Part shown: one piece after another, positions 1 to 7,663 of the stretch
Numbering within the stretch: the stretch's first letter is position 1
Layout: each line of letters opens with the position of its first letter
Origin: Actinoplanes sichuanensis
GTDB taxonomy: Bacteria > Actinomycetota > Actinomycetes > Mycobacteriales > Micromonosporaceae
DNA: 64,000 nucleotides
Assembly: GCF_033097365.1 (NCBI RefSeq)
Contig: NZ_AP028461.1
Coordinates: forward strand, 8,432,001 to 8,496,000
Direction of reading: 5' to 3'
Notes under the pieces: generated by a model
Database searches by the model: none
Told to the model about the DNA's origin: nothing
What the model saw: only the letters and a program-made list of their open reading frames with translations
Position numbers and translations under genes: made by a program

Positions 1-545
1 AGCAGGTTGAACGCGTCGCCGCTGACGTCGTCGTCCTTGCGCACGTCACGCAGCTTCTTGAGGAACTCGTCGATCTTGCGGGCAGCCGCCTTGACGTCAC
101 CGCGGGACAGCCTGGTCGCGACCTGCTCCAGCCGTCGGGTCAGGGCCTCGGCCGCGTCGTCGTCCAGCTCGCCCTCGTCCTCCAGCGCGTCGATCAGACC
201 GGCCAGGCCGCTGATCAGATCACCGGGCTGGAGCGGGCGCGCGGACGGCGTGGCGGCGGTCGCGGACGGCTCGGGTGCCGCGGACTCCTCGGTCGCCTCG
301 GGCTCCGGCGTCGCGCTGATCTCCGCCGCCGTGGCCGACGGGGGTGCCGCGACCGGAACCGGGGCCGGCTCGTCGTCGCCGGTGAACAGCCACACCACCA
401 GTAGGAGCAGCACGGCGGCGGAACCGGCCACGATCAGGGCGGTACGGCGGTGGTCGGCCGCCCGGTACACCCCGCGCGACTCGACCACGGGCAGCTGCGC
501 GGTCGGCTGGTGAAGATCGTGAGGCTCCGGCACGGCCGACATCAT
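1..545 (-). CDS. Single-pass membrane protein with acidic helical C-terminal domain (3' end outside window)
   Basis: The gene starts at position 545 (ATG ATG, so 542 is an alternative) just after an in-frame TGA, and runs off the left edge of the window. The protein has a short cytoplasmic N-terminus starting MMSAVPEP, one hydrophobic segment at about residues 34-54 (ALIVAGSAAVLLLLVVWLF), an Ala/Pro/Glu/Thr-rich linker, then a charged helical region (DALEDEGELDDDAAEAL). Such a charged helical module is often found at the extracellular end of actinobacterial Ser/Thr kinases, but this gene begins afresh and no kinase domain is visible. The function is unknown. Confidence 0.75.
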   Translation of the reverse strand, partial: MMSAVPEPHDLHQPTAQLPVVESRGVYRAADHRRTALIVAGSAAVLLLLVVWLFTGDDEPAPVPVAAPPSATAAEISATPEPEATEESAAPEPSATAATPSARPLQPGDLISGLAGLIDALEDEGELDDDAAEALTRRLEQVATRLSRGDVKAAARKIDEFLKKLRDVRKDDDVSGDAFNL

Positions 546-578
546 GCCAGGTCAACCCGCCGGCTGGGGCACAGTGCT

Positions 579-597
579 GTCGCCCGGGCCGGGCGAC
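579..597 (-). terminator. Short GC hairpin after the P450 gene
   Basis: There is a perfect 8-bp inverted repeat (GTCGCCCG / CGGGCGAC) with a 3-nt loop, about 35 bp past the P450 stop codon. No T-run follows, so termination is only possible. Confidence 0.35.
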
Positions 598-633
598 GGC
601 ACCGGCTGCCGGCCGGGTCTCGTCACAGCCGGG

Positions 634-1824
634 TTACAGCAGGACCGGCAGTCGGTGCAGACCGCGCAGCAGGGTGCCGGGACGCCAGGTCAGCTCGTCC
701 GGATCGGTGGCGAGCCGCAGGCCCGGGAACCGGTCCATCAGCGCGGTGAACGCGATCTGCGCCTCCAGCCGGGCCAGCGGCGCGCCCAGGCAGTAGTGGA
801 TGCCGTGCCCGAACGCCAGGTGCGCGTTGTTGGGCCGGTCCAGCCGCAGCTCGCCGGCGTCCGGGAAACGGTCGTCGTCCCGGTTCGCCGAGAGCAGCAC
901 CACCATCACCGGGTCACCGGCCGCGATGGTGACCTCGCCGATCTCCACGGGCTCGGTGGCGACCCGGAACGTGGAGGTCTCGACCGGCCCCTCGAACCGC
1001 AGGAACTCCTCGATCGCGGCCGGCAGCAGAGCCCGGTCGGCGCGCAGCCGCTCCCACCGCTCGCGCTCGCTCAGCAGCAGCCAGGTACCGTTGCCGATCA
1101 GGTTAACCGTGGTCTCGTGACCGGCGATGAGCAGCAGGAAGACCATCGAGGACAGTTCGTCGGGGGAGAGCCGGTCACCTTGATCGCCCACCTGGATCAG
1201 CCCGGAGAGCAGATCGTCGCCGGGGTGCTCGCGGCGCTCGGCGAGCAGCGCGGAGATGTACTCGACGAGCGCGTTGATCGCCGGGCCCAGCCGGTCGGCG
1301 GCGAACGCGCCGGACACGATCACATTGGACCACTCTCGGAACGCGTTCTGATCCTCGGCCGGGACGCCGAGCAGTTCGCAGATCACCTGGATCGGCAGGG
1401 GGAAGGCGAAGGCGTCGATCAGGTCGGCGGACCGCTCCTCCGCCAGCGCGTCGAGCAGGCCGGCGGAGATCTCCTCGATCCGCGGCCGCAGGCTCTCGAT
1501 CCGGCGGGCGGTGAACGCGGCCGAGACCAGACGGCGCAGACGGGTGTGGTCCGGCGGATCCACCGCGAGCATGTGCCGGGAGATCGCCGTGGTCAGGCTC
1601 GGCTGCCCGGCGCCGGTCGAACCGAGGGGCGACATCGACTTGGACAGTCGCGGGTCGGTCAGCGCCCGGCGGCCGTCCTCATATCTGGTGATCAGCCAGG
1701 CGTCCAGGCCGCTGGGCAGTTTCACCCGGCGGACCGGGCCGGTGCGGCGCATCTGGGCGTACGCCGGATGGGGGTTGTTCTGGAACGCCGGGTCGGTGAA
1801 GTCGATCTGGAGATCCTGGGTCAT
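634..1824 (-). CDS. Cytochrome P450 (bacterial class I, CYP107-like)
   Basis: A soluble heme monooxygenase of 396 residues, normal for actinobacterial P450s. Visible landmarks are the I-helix oxygen-activation motif AGHETT, the ExxR-type helix (EEFLRFEGP, with the usual R shifted in this region) and the heme loop FGHGIHYCLGAPLAR with the iron-ligating cysteine at residue 345. The N-terminus starts MTQDLQIDF and has no membrane anchor. The enzyme needs a ferredoxin and a reductase, and neither is encoded nearby. No biosynthetic cluster surrounds it, so the substrate cannot be inferred. The start at 1824 gives the standard N-terminus. Confidence 0.95.
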   Translation of the reverse strand: MTQDLQIDFTDPAFQNNPHPAYAQMRRTGPVRRVKLPSGLDAWLITRYEDGRRALTDPRLSKSMSPLGSTGAGQPSLTTAISRHMLAVDPPDHTRLRRLVSAAFTARRIESLRPRIEEISAGLLDALAEERSADLIDAFAFPLPIQVICELLGVPAEDQNAFREWSNVIVSGAFAADRLGPAINALVEYISALLAERREHPGDDLLSGLIQVGDQGDRLSPDELSSMVFLLLIAGHETTVNLIGNGTWLLLSERERWERLRADRALLPAAIEEFLRFEGPVETSTFRVATEPVEIGEVTIAAGDPVMVVLLSANRDDDRFPDAGELRLDRPNNAHLAFGHGIHYCLGAPLARLEAQIAFTALMDRFPGLRLATDPDELTWRPGTLLRGLHRLPVLL

Positions 1825-2234
1825 AACGCCCTCCGGGGCCCTCGGGAACCGGATTCCGACGATACCCGTCGATACCGCTCCCGGTGGCCCGTTCGGCGTT
1901 CAGACCGGGCGGCGGCGCGGCGCCCGCGGTGACCGGGGCGGGCGGATCGGCAGGTGCGGGCGACCGGCGACGGGTCGGCGTGGGCGGCGCGGTCGCGGTT
2001 CGAGGGCGGCCACGACGATCACGACGTACGCCCGGGGCTGCGCGGAATCGGCCACTGGCATGGATCACCTCCAGGGAAGGTGTCCACTATCCGCCGGATC
2101 GGGAGTTGATCGGTGTCCGTTCAGACTTTCTTAATGATCATCTGTGCGAGAGGTAAGCAACCTCCGAAACCGCAGGACGTCTCGGCCGACTACCCTCCTG
2201 GGAACCCCCTCACCGATGGAGTAGCCGCGCCGCC
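1825..2234. other. 410-bp interval between divergent P450 and sulfatase genes
   Basis: It must hold both promoters. The part next to the P450 is extremely GC-rich and contains one candidate small ORF on the minus strand (1900-2061, listed separately). The part at 2105-2160 is relatively AT-rich and is the likely sulfatase promoter region. Confidence 0.5.
1900..2061 (-). CDS. Candidate 53-aa Arg/Pro-rich small protein with a perfect ribosome binding site
   Basis: The ATG at 2061 is preceded by GGAGGTGATCC, an almost complete complement of the 16S anti-Shine-Dalgarno, at ideal spacing. The frame runs 53 codons to TGA: MPVADSAQPRAYVVIVVAAL followed by an Arg/Pro-rich tail. The ribosome binding site is the only strong evidence. 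The tail looks like compositionally biased out-of-frame sequence, so a frameshift shortly after the start is also possible. I recognise no family. Confidence 0.35.
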   Translation of the reverse strand: MPVADSAQPRAYVVIVVAALEPRPRRPRRPVAGRPHLPIRPPRSPRAPRRRPV

Positions 2235-3785
2235 ATGAGCTTTCGCACTCTCGGGTACACCGCTGCCGTCGCGACTCTGCTGGTCACCGCCGGATGCAGC
2301 GCGAGCTCCACGCCACCCGGCTCGGCCGCCGCGGCACAGCCCGCCACGCCCGCGCCGTCGTCCCCGGCTGCCCCGTCGCCCACCGTCGCACCGATCCCCT
2401 CGACCCGGCCGAACATCGTGTTCGTGCTGGTCGACGACCTGTCGATGAACCTCGTGCAGTACATGCCCAACGTGCGCAAGCTCCAGCAGGACGGCACCAC
2501 GTTCACCAACTACACGGTCACCGACTCGCTCTGCTGCCCGTCTCGCGCGTCACTGCTCAAGGGTCAGTTCCCGCACAACACCGGGATCGTGAAGAACCAC
2601 GGGTCGGACGGCGGCTTCCTGCTCTTCCACAGTCGCGACCAGGAGCGGTCCACCTTCGGCACCGATCTGCAGGGTGCCGGCTACCGGACCGCGTTCCTCG
2701 GCAAGTACCTCAACGAGTACCAGCCGGGGATCCGGATGGGCGGCCCCGGACCGTACGTGCCGCCGGGCTGGGACCAGTGGTTCGTGGGTGGCAACGCCTA
2801 CCCCAACTTCGACTACAAACTGAACGAGAACGGCCGGGTCGTCGAGTACGGGTCGAAGCCGAAGGACTACCTCACCGACGTCCTCTCGGCGAAGGCGGCG
2901 GACTTCATCACCACCACGGCGGCGAGCGGGAAGCCGTTCATGATCGAGGTGTCCACCTACGCGCCGCACCACCCGTACACCCCGGCGCCACGGGACGCGG
3001 ACCTGTTCCCCGGCCTGAAGGCGCCCCGGACCGCGGCGTACGACCGGGTGCCGGAGAACTCGGTGTGGCTGGCCGGCGCCAAGCAGAAGCTGACCAAGGC
3101 GCAGAAGCAGCGACTGGACGAGGAGTTCCGGCTGCGCGCCCAGTCCGTGCAGTCGGTCGACCGGATGATCGGCAACCTGCGGTCCACTCTGGTCAAAGCC
3201 GGTGTCGCCGACCGGACCATGGTGGTGTTCAGCTCGGACAACGGCTACCACATGGGTGAGTACACGCTGCCCTCCGGCAAGCAGACCGCCTTCGACACCG
3301 ACGTCAACGTGCCGCTCGTGGTGGCCGGGCCGGGGGTCCCGGCCGGCAGCAGCCGCCCGCAGATGGTGGCCAACATCGACCTGCGGCCGACCTTCGCCGA
3401 CTGGGCCGGTCTGCCCGCTCCGACCGAGGTCGACGGGCACAGCCTCACCCCGCTGCTGTCCCGGACCGAACCGGCCGAATGGCGGCACGCCACCCTGATC
3501 GAGCACCACGACCCGGCCACCGACCCGAAGGACCCGGACTTCACGAAGGACAGCGCGAACATCCCGCCGTCCTACGACGCGCTGCGCACCGGCACGTTCA
3601 CCTACATCGAGTACGTGAACGGCGCCGTCGAGTACTTCGACCGGACCACCGACCCGGACATGCTCAAGAACGTGGCCGGAACACTGAGCCGGGAACGGCT
3701 CCTCGAACTGCGCACGGCGGTACGCGGTCTCGCCACCTGTGTCGGCGCCGACGCCTGCTGGGCCGCCTCACGAGCGGTCAGCTGA
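2235..3785 (+). CDS. Secreted lipoprotein sulfatase (arylsulfatase / N-acetylglucosamine-6-sulfatase type)
   Basis: A 516-residue sulfatase. The N-terminus is a lipoprotein signal (LLVTAGC, lipidation on the Cys of TAGC) followed by a Ser/Pro/Ala-rich spacer, so it is exported and anchored outside the membrane. The catalytic signature CCPSRAS begins at Cys100, the residue an FGly-generating enzyme would convert to formylglycine. The metal-binding VDDLS motif follows the linker, and SSDNGYHMGEY and the downstream Asp/His residues match the family. The product hydrolyses sulfate esters, with glycan substrates likely but unproven. No formylglycine-generating enzyme is encoded in the window. Its 3' end overlaps the convergent FMN reductase gene by 8 bp. 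Confidence 0.93.
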   Translation: MSFRTLGYTAAVATLLVTAGCSASSTPPGSAAAAQPATPAPSSPAAPSPTVAPIPSTRPNIVFVLVDDLSMNLVQYMPNVRKLQQDGTTFTNYTVTDSLCCPSRASLLKGQFPHNTGIVKNHGSDGGFLLFHSRDQERSTFGTDLQGAGYRTAFLGKYLNEYQPGIRMGGPGPYVPPGWDQWFVGGNAYPNFDYKLNENGRVVEYGSKPKDYLTDVLSAKAADFITTTAASGKPFMIEVSTYAPHHPYTPAPRDADLFPGLKAPRTAAYDRVPENSVWLAGAKQKLTKAQKQRLDEEFRLRAQSVQSVDRMIGNLRSTLVKAGVADRTMVVFSSDNGYHMGEYTLPSGKQTAFDTDVNVPLVVAGPGVPAGSSRPQMVANIDLRPTFADWAGLPAPTEVDGHSLTPLLSRTEPAEWRHATLIEHHDPATDPKDPDFTKDSANIPPSYDALRTGTFTYIEYVNGAVEYFDRTTDPDMLKNVAGTLSRERLLELRTAVRGLATCVGADACWAASRAVS

Positions 3786-4431
3786 GCCACTTCGGGGCGC
3801 TCTGCCCGCTCGCGTGGCCGAACGGGGACCCACCCGACCCGTCCGGGCGCCGCACCACCGGGTAGACGCTGGAGTGCGCCTGCCAGGACGGCTGCGGCCG
3901 CGGGCGGGTCTCGGACAACGCCCGGACCAGCGTCTCCAGCATGTCCTGGAGGGCCACGTGCAGGCGACCGTCGGTGATGATGCCGCCGGCGTCGATCGAG
4001 GCCATCTCCAACGGCAGCCGGATGCAGGCCGGACGCAGCAGCCGGGCACCGCCGTGCTCGAGCACCGCCTCCAGGCCGGCCCGTGCGCCCTCGTCGACAC
4101 CGGGCCGGACCACCGACAGCCAGGCCGCCGGTTTGCCGCCCAGCTCGCCGCCGTCGACCAGCCAGTCGAGCAGGTTCTTCAGGCTGCCCGGAAGGGAGCC
4201 CGCGTACTCCGGGGTACTGAACAGCACGGCGTCGGCCGCGTCGACCAGGGCCCGCAACTCGGCGACCACGCCCCGGGGCATCTCGCCGGGGACGAACGCC
4301 GGCAGCTCGCGCAGGTCCTCGTACAGCGTGGCGTTGATCTCCTGCGGGGCGAACCGGGCCGCGGTGCGCAGGGCGGCGGTGTGCAGGGAGCCGGCCAGGG
4401 TGCTCCCCGAGATCAGCAGGACGCGGGTCAT
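3778..4431 (-). CDS. NAD(P)H-dependent FMN reductase family flavoprotein
   Basis: The flavodoxin-like fold is recognisable from the phosphate-binding start LLISGSTLAGSLHTAALRTA and the FMN-contact motif STPEYAGSLPGSLKNLLDWL. Such proteins reduce FMN or quinone/azo substrates using NAD(P)H in the cytoplasm. At 217 residues it is longer than the usual 180-190; the extra 30 or so C-terminal residues (after ETRPRPQ) are low-complexity and may be a read-through tail, since the stop lies inside the convergent sulfatase gene. It stands alone on its strand, with 49 bp separating it from the HupE-like gene. Confidence 0.88.
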   Translation of the reverse strand: MTRVLLISGSTLAGSLHTAALRTAARFAPQEINATLYEDLRELPAFVPGEMPRGVVAELRALVDAADAVLFSTPEYAGSLPGSLKNLLDWLVDGGELGGKPAAWLSVVRPGVDEGARAGLEAVLEHGGARLLRPACIRLPLEMASIDAGGIITDGRLHVALQDMLETLVRALSETRPRPQPSWQAHSSVYPVVRRPDGSGGSPFGHASGQSAPKWLS

Positions 4432-4480
4432 GCCGCCGACGATACGACCCCGCCGGGCCGCGCCCCGACGCCCGGAAGGC

Positions 4481-5773
4481 TTACGTTGTGGCCGGTTTCC
4501 GACCCATCAGATGTACGGCGCCGGCCACCGCCAGAAGCACCAGCGCCACCAGCATCCACGAGTAGTTCCCGCCGACCGCGTCGGCGGCCGCGGCGACCGG
4601 GTTCGGGACGCCCAGACGGTCCAGCGCCCAGCCCACCGCGGCGACCGCGGTCAGCGCCGCCCCGGCGGTCCGCAGCCACGGCTGGATCGGTAGCCGGGCC
4701 AGCGCCAGCAGGGCCGGCAGAGCCAACGCCACCAGCAGCAACTGGACCAGCTCGATGCCGAGGTTGAAGCCGAGCAGGCTCAGTGCCAGCCGGCCGGTGG
4801 ACAGGTGCAGATCGGCCAGGGTGAACGAGAACGCCATCCCGTGGCCGAGCCCGAACAGGCCGGCGACCAGCGCCTCCCGCCCGGGGAAGAGCGGCCGGAC
4901 CGCGTGCGCCGCGCCGATCAGGATGCTCACCGCGATGAACACCTCGACCGGCCGGGCCGGGATCGTCACCCGGGTCAGTGCGCCGAGCACCAGCGCCGCC
5001 GAGTGCCCGGCGGTGAAGGCCAGGGTGATCCAGCCGATCCGGCGGACCGCCTGCCGTGGTGTGGCCAACCCGTTCCACCGCCTCCGGTCGGCCAGCAGTG
5101 GGGCCGGGAGCAACAGGATCAGCAGGAAGAGCAGGTGGTCGGTGCCCTCCAGGATGTGCAGACCGCCGAGCCGCAGCATGGCCAGGAAGCCTCGCCACGA
5201 ACTCCCGGCCCCGAGGTCGACGGTGAACTGCGGCACGGTCATCGTCCGGTTGTCGATCGCGATGGTCCCGATCTGCTCGGCCTCGTCACCTTCGGTGATT
5301 TGACCGGCGGCCCAGTCCTGCCGAACCGAGACGAGCGTGGTGTGCGTCACGACCTTGTGCACGATGACGTCGTAGCCGAGGGTGAAGTGTCGGACGTCAC
5401 CACCGGCCGGCGGGGTGAGCTCGATCTCGGCGGTGACCTCCTGATAGGGGCCGGTGGCGGTCTGCTCGGCGGCGGTGGACCCGAGGTCACCGACGGTCAC
5501 CGTCCAGGCGACACCATTCGTGGTCGTGGGCCGGAAGTGCTCGGCCAGGTACGCCCGCAGTGCCTCCGGCTGGTCGGGCGCGCCCCCGCCGGCGGTGGCC
5601 AGATCACCGGCCGGCAGCTCCAGCGACGCGGTGACCGAGGTCTGGTGCACGTCGAGCACGACCACCGAGTGCGGCATCGGGTGGGCCTCGGCCGGGCGCA
5701 CACCGAGAAAGACCATCAGGGGTACGGCCAGGAGCACTGCAATCCGTCTCACCCGCCAAATGATTGTCAACAA
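4481..5773 (-). CDS. HupE/UreJ_2-type membrane protein with secreted N-terminal domain
   Basis: 430 residues. An N-terminal signal peptide ends near RPAEAHPMPH, followed by a roughly 190-residue extracytoplasmic beta-rich domain. The C-terminal half has about six or seven membrane helices with the histidine-containing motifs of the HupE/UreJ_2 family: HILEGTDHLLFLL, AFTAGHSAALVLG and GLGHGMAFSFTL. The related HupE and UreJ proteins are linked to nickel uptake, so a metal-transport role is possible. No hydrogenase or urease gene is nearby, and the metal and direction of transport are not evident. The start just follows the tRNA-Lys terminator, and the gene appears monocistronic. Confidence 0.85.
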   Translation of the reverse strand: MLTIIWRVRRIAVLLAVPLMVFLGVRPAEAHPMPHSVVVLDVHQTSVTASLELPAGDLATAGGGAPDQPEALRAYLAEHFRPTTTNGVAWTVTVGDLGSTAAEQTATGPYQEVTAEIELTPPAGGDVRHFTLGYDVIVHKVVTHTTLVSVRQDWAAGQITEGDEAEQIGTIAIDNRTMTVPQFTVDLGAGSSWRGFLAMLRLGGLHILEGTDHLLFLLILLLPAPLLADRRRWNGLATPRQAVRRIGWITLAFTAGHSAALVLGALTRVTIPARPVEVFIAVSILIGAAHAVRPLFPGREALVAGLFGLGHGMAFSFTLADLHLSTGRLALSLLGFNLGIELVQLLLVALALPALLALARLPIQPWLRTAGAALTAVAAVGWALDRLGVPNPVAAAADAVGGNYSWMLVALVLLAVAGAVHLMGRKPATT

Positions 5774-5825
5774 AGTCGTCGACGAAAAGTGGCTGGGCCG
5801 TCTTCACAGCAAGTCACAGAAAGCA

Positions 5826-5857
5826 ACGAGGCCCCACCTGAAAAGGTGGGGCCTCGT
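5826..5857 (-). terminator. Strong intrinsic terminator of tRNA-Lys (copy 1)
   Basis: A perfect 14-bp stem (ACGAGGCCCCACCT and its complement) with a 4-nt loop begins 8 bp beyond the tRNA 3' end. On the minus strand it is followed by a T-rich tract (TTGCTTTCTG). Confidence 0.85.
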
Positions 5858-5864
5858 CATGCCG

Positions 5865-5937
5865 TGCGCCGCGTAGGACTCGAACCTACAACCCGCGGAT
5901 TAAGAGTCCGCTGCTCTGCCAGTTGAGCTAGCAGCGC
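5865..5937 (-). tRNA. tRNA-Lys (anticodon CUU), copy 1
   Basis: A 73-nt cloverleaf: acceptor stem GCGCTGC/GCGGCGC with discriminator A, anticodon stem-loop GCGGA CTCTTAA TCCGC with anticodon CTT, and T-arm GGTTCGAGTCC. CCA is not encoded. It is identical over the whole tRNA to the copy at 13086-13158. Confidence 0.97.
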
Positions 5938-5979
5938 CTTCCGACGGGCAGAACACTAACACACCAGGCTGAAAGCCCT

Positions 5980-6255
5980 TCAGCTAGCCCCGTCCTCGCC
6001 GCCCTCGAAGAAGTACCGGTACGCACCCTCGAACTCCGAGTACATCTGCTCCTCGTTCGCGAAGCGCACCCCGGTTTCGTTCCGGAACTCCAGCGGGGTG
6101 AGTCTCCGCTCACGGATCAGCTCCCGCACCTCACCGCGGATCCGGTCGAACGCCTCGGGACCGTCGTCCCGCAAGCCGTCGCGCACCTCCGGACGCAGGT
6201 CGACAACCTCTTCGTTGAAGTAGCTGCCGAGCAGGAGAATCGCGTGGGAGCTCAT
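5980..6255 (-). CDS. Small acidic protein, candidate immunity protein for the upstream toxin
   Basis: 91 residues, very acidic, predicted helical, without signal or membrane segment (starts MSSHAILLLGSYFNEEVVDL). It lies 1 bp after the stop of the probable RNase toxin gene and is the last gene of the operon before tRNA-Lys. Size, acidity and position directly downstream of a toxin C-terminus are the classic features of a cognate immunity protein. No immunity family is recognised from sequence, so the role is inferred from context only. Confidence 0.6.
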   Translation of the reverse strand: MSSHAILLLGSYFNEEVVDLRPEVRDGLRDDGPEAFDRIRGEVRELIRERRLTPLEFRNETGVRFANEEQMYSEFEGAYRYFFEGGEDGAS

Positions 6256-6256
6256 G

Positions 6257-7663
6257 TCACTCCTTCTCTCGTGGGTTCACGAACATCGTGTGCAGCTTAA
6301 GGTCGCCACTCGCCGGATCGGTCTTGTAGAACGCCAGGATCTTCCCGCCGTCGAAGTCGACGTCGAGGTAGTCGCCGGCCTTGTCCGGGTCGTGCTTGAA
6401 GCCGGTCAGCCGCTCATGCCCGTCCGGACCGAGCACCTCATCGATGTCGGCGCTGACCATCTTGATACCGGGCTGGTTGCTTTGCGACGCCTTCTGCCGG
6501 AGGTGATCATCCGCCTTCACGAAATCCCGCGGGTCGTCGAACTTGGACGCGATCTCGCCGCATTTATGATCCTGGTTCGGCTTGAACGCGTCCTTGGTCG
6601 TACCGCTGGCCGGGTCGATCTTTCCGGTGGCTTCGACGGCGCCGTCCTTCAGAACCGGCTTGCCGGTGTCCGCGTCGACCACCGGCGTACCCAGCCGGTT
6701 CTTCGTCTGCTGATCGGTCGCGTCGAGGTGGCGTTTGACCGCGTGTCCGTCACCCTCCGAACGAAGCTCCTTCACCCGCTCGGCGGTGGCGGGGTCGACC
6801 TCCATCCGGTCCTCGATCGGCGTCGCCTTCAAATCCTGCTCGGCAGTCTGGTCCGGCTCGGCAGTCTGGTCCGGCTCGGCAGTCTGGTCCGGCTCGGCAG
6901 TCTGGTCCGGCTCGGCAGTCTGGTCCGGCTCGGTCTCGGTGTTCTGGTCGCCGCCGTCGTTCGCCTTGTCGAGCTCGGACTGAAGAGTGTTCTGCGTCTC
7001 GTCATGGGCGTCGGCCTGCTCACCGTTCGCCGACCCGTCGGCCGCAGCCTTCGGTTCCTCCTGAGTCTCCTGCTGCTGAAGCGCCTCCGGCTCCGGCGTC
7101 TCCTGCTCTACCTTCCCCGGCTGGACCTCCGGCTCGGGCTGCGGGACCTCCTGCTCCAGGGTCTCCGGCTCCGGCTGCGGCACCTCCTGCTGCCCGGTTT
7201 CCTGCTGCTCGGTTTCCGGCTGCGGGATCTCCTGGTCCGGCTGCCGGGTCTCCTGCGGAATGGTGGCTGCCTCGGGGTCCGGGGCGGCATTCAGGTCCTT
7301 GTTCGCCTTGAAGTCGTCCAACTGGGACTGGACCTCGGGCGTCGGCTGGGCCGGTTCCAGACCCAGCCCCTGGCGGGAATCCAGCTGCGCCTGGAATTCC
7401 GGGGTCGGTTCCAGGCCTTTCGGCTCGCCACCGTTCGACTCGGAGTTCTGCGAGCCGCTGCCGGAGTCGCCCTCGGCCAGCGCCTTGGCGTACTCCTCCT
7501 GGGCCGTGTTCCTGGTGTCCTGCTGTGCTTCCTGCTGATTCTCGTCGACCCCGACCGGATCGGCGCTGTTCTCGGCCTTGACCTGCTCCTCGGTCGGTTT
7601 CGGCAGCTCCGGCGGCGGGGGCGGTGGCTCGGGCGGGCGTGTCTCCTGGACGTTCTCGGCCAT
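6257..7663 (-). CDS. Pro/Gln/Glu-rich polymorphic-toxin-like protein with probable RNase A-like C-terminal domain
   Basis: The chosen start (MAENVQETRP, ATG at 7661-7663) overlaps the ATPase stop as ATGA, giving 468 residues; an upstream start at 7759 would lie inside the ATPase gene. Residues 1-280 are disordered and rich in P, Q and E, with five copies of the hexapeptide PDQTAE. The last 187 residues form a compact domain containing GHAVKRHLDATDQQTKNRLG and, later, IASKFDDPRDFVKADDHL, then a beta-rich end (ILAFYKTDP, LKLHTMFVNP). This GH-x3-RH and A-S-x-F pattern resembles the bacterial RNase A-like domain of CdiA-type toxins. No signal peptide, PAAR, LXG or WXG module is seen, so delivery is presumably tied to the two upstream ATPase-like proteins. 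The toxin call is moderate and awaits a profile search. Confidence 0.6.
   Translation of the reverse strand: MAENVQETRPPEPPPPPPELPKPTEEQVKAENSADPVGVDENQQEAQQDTRNTAQEEYAKALAEGDSGSGSQNSESNGGEPKGLEPTPEFQAQLDSRQGLGLEPAQPTPEVQSQLDDFKANKDLNAAPDPEAATIPQETRQPDQEIPQPETEQQETGQQEVPQPEPETLEQEVPQPEPEVQPGKVEQETPEPEALQQQETQEEPKAAADGSANGEQADAHDETQNTLQSELDKANDGGDQNTETEPDQTAEPDQTAEPDQTAEPDQTAEPDQTAEQDLKATPIEDRMEVDPATAERVKELRSEGDGHAVKRHLDATDQQTKNRLGTPVVDADTGKPVLKDGAVEATGKIDPASGTTKDAFKPNQDHKCGEIASKFDDPRDFVKADDHLRQKASQSNQPGIKMVSADIDEVLGPDGHERLTGFKHDPDKAGDYLDVDFDGGKILAFYKTDPASGDLKLHTMFVNPREKE
6839..6928 (-). repeat. Five perfect 18-bp tandem repeats inside the toxin gene
   Basis: The unit CTCGGCAGTCTGGTCCGG (plus strand) repeats five times in frame and encodes PDQTAE on the minus strand. 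The copies look identical at DNA level, implying recent expansion and probable copy-number variation between strains. Confidence 0.95.

Noticed and set aside
544..1932. Long plus-strand open frame across the P450 gene
   Set aside because: It is antisense to a P450 with all motifs and has no family signature; long antisense frames are common at this GC content.
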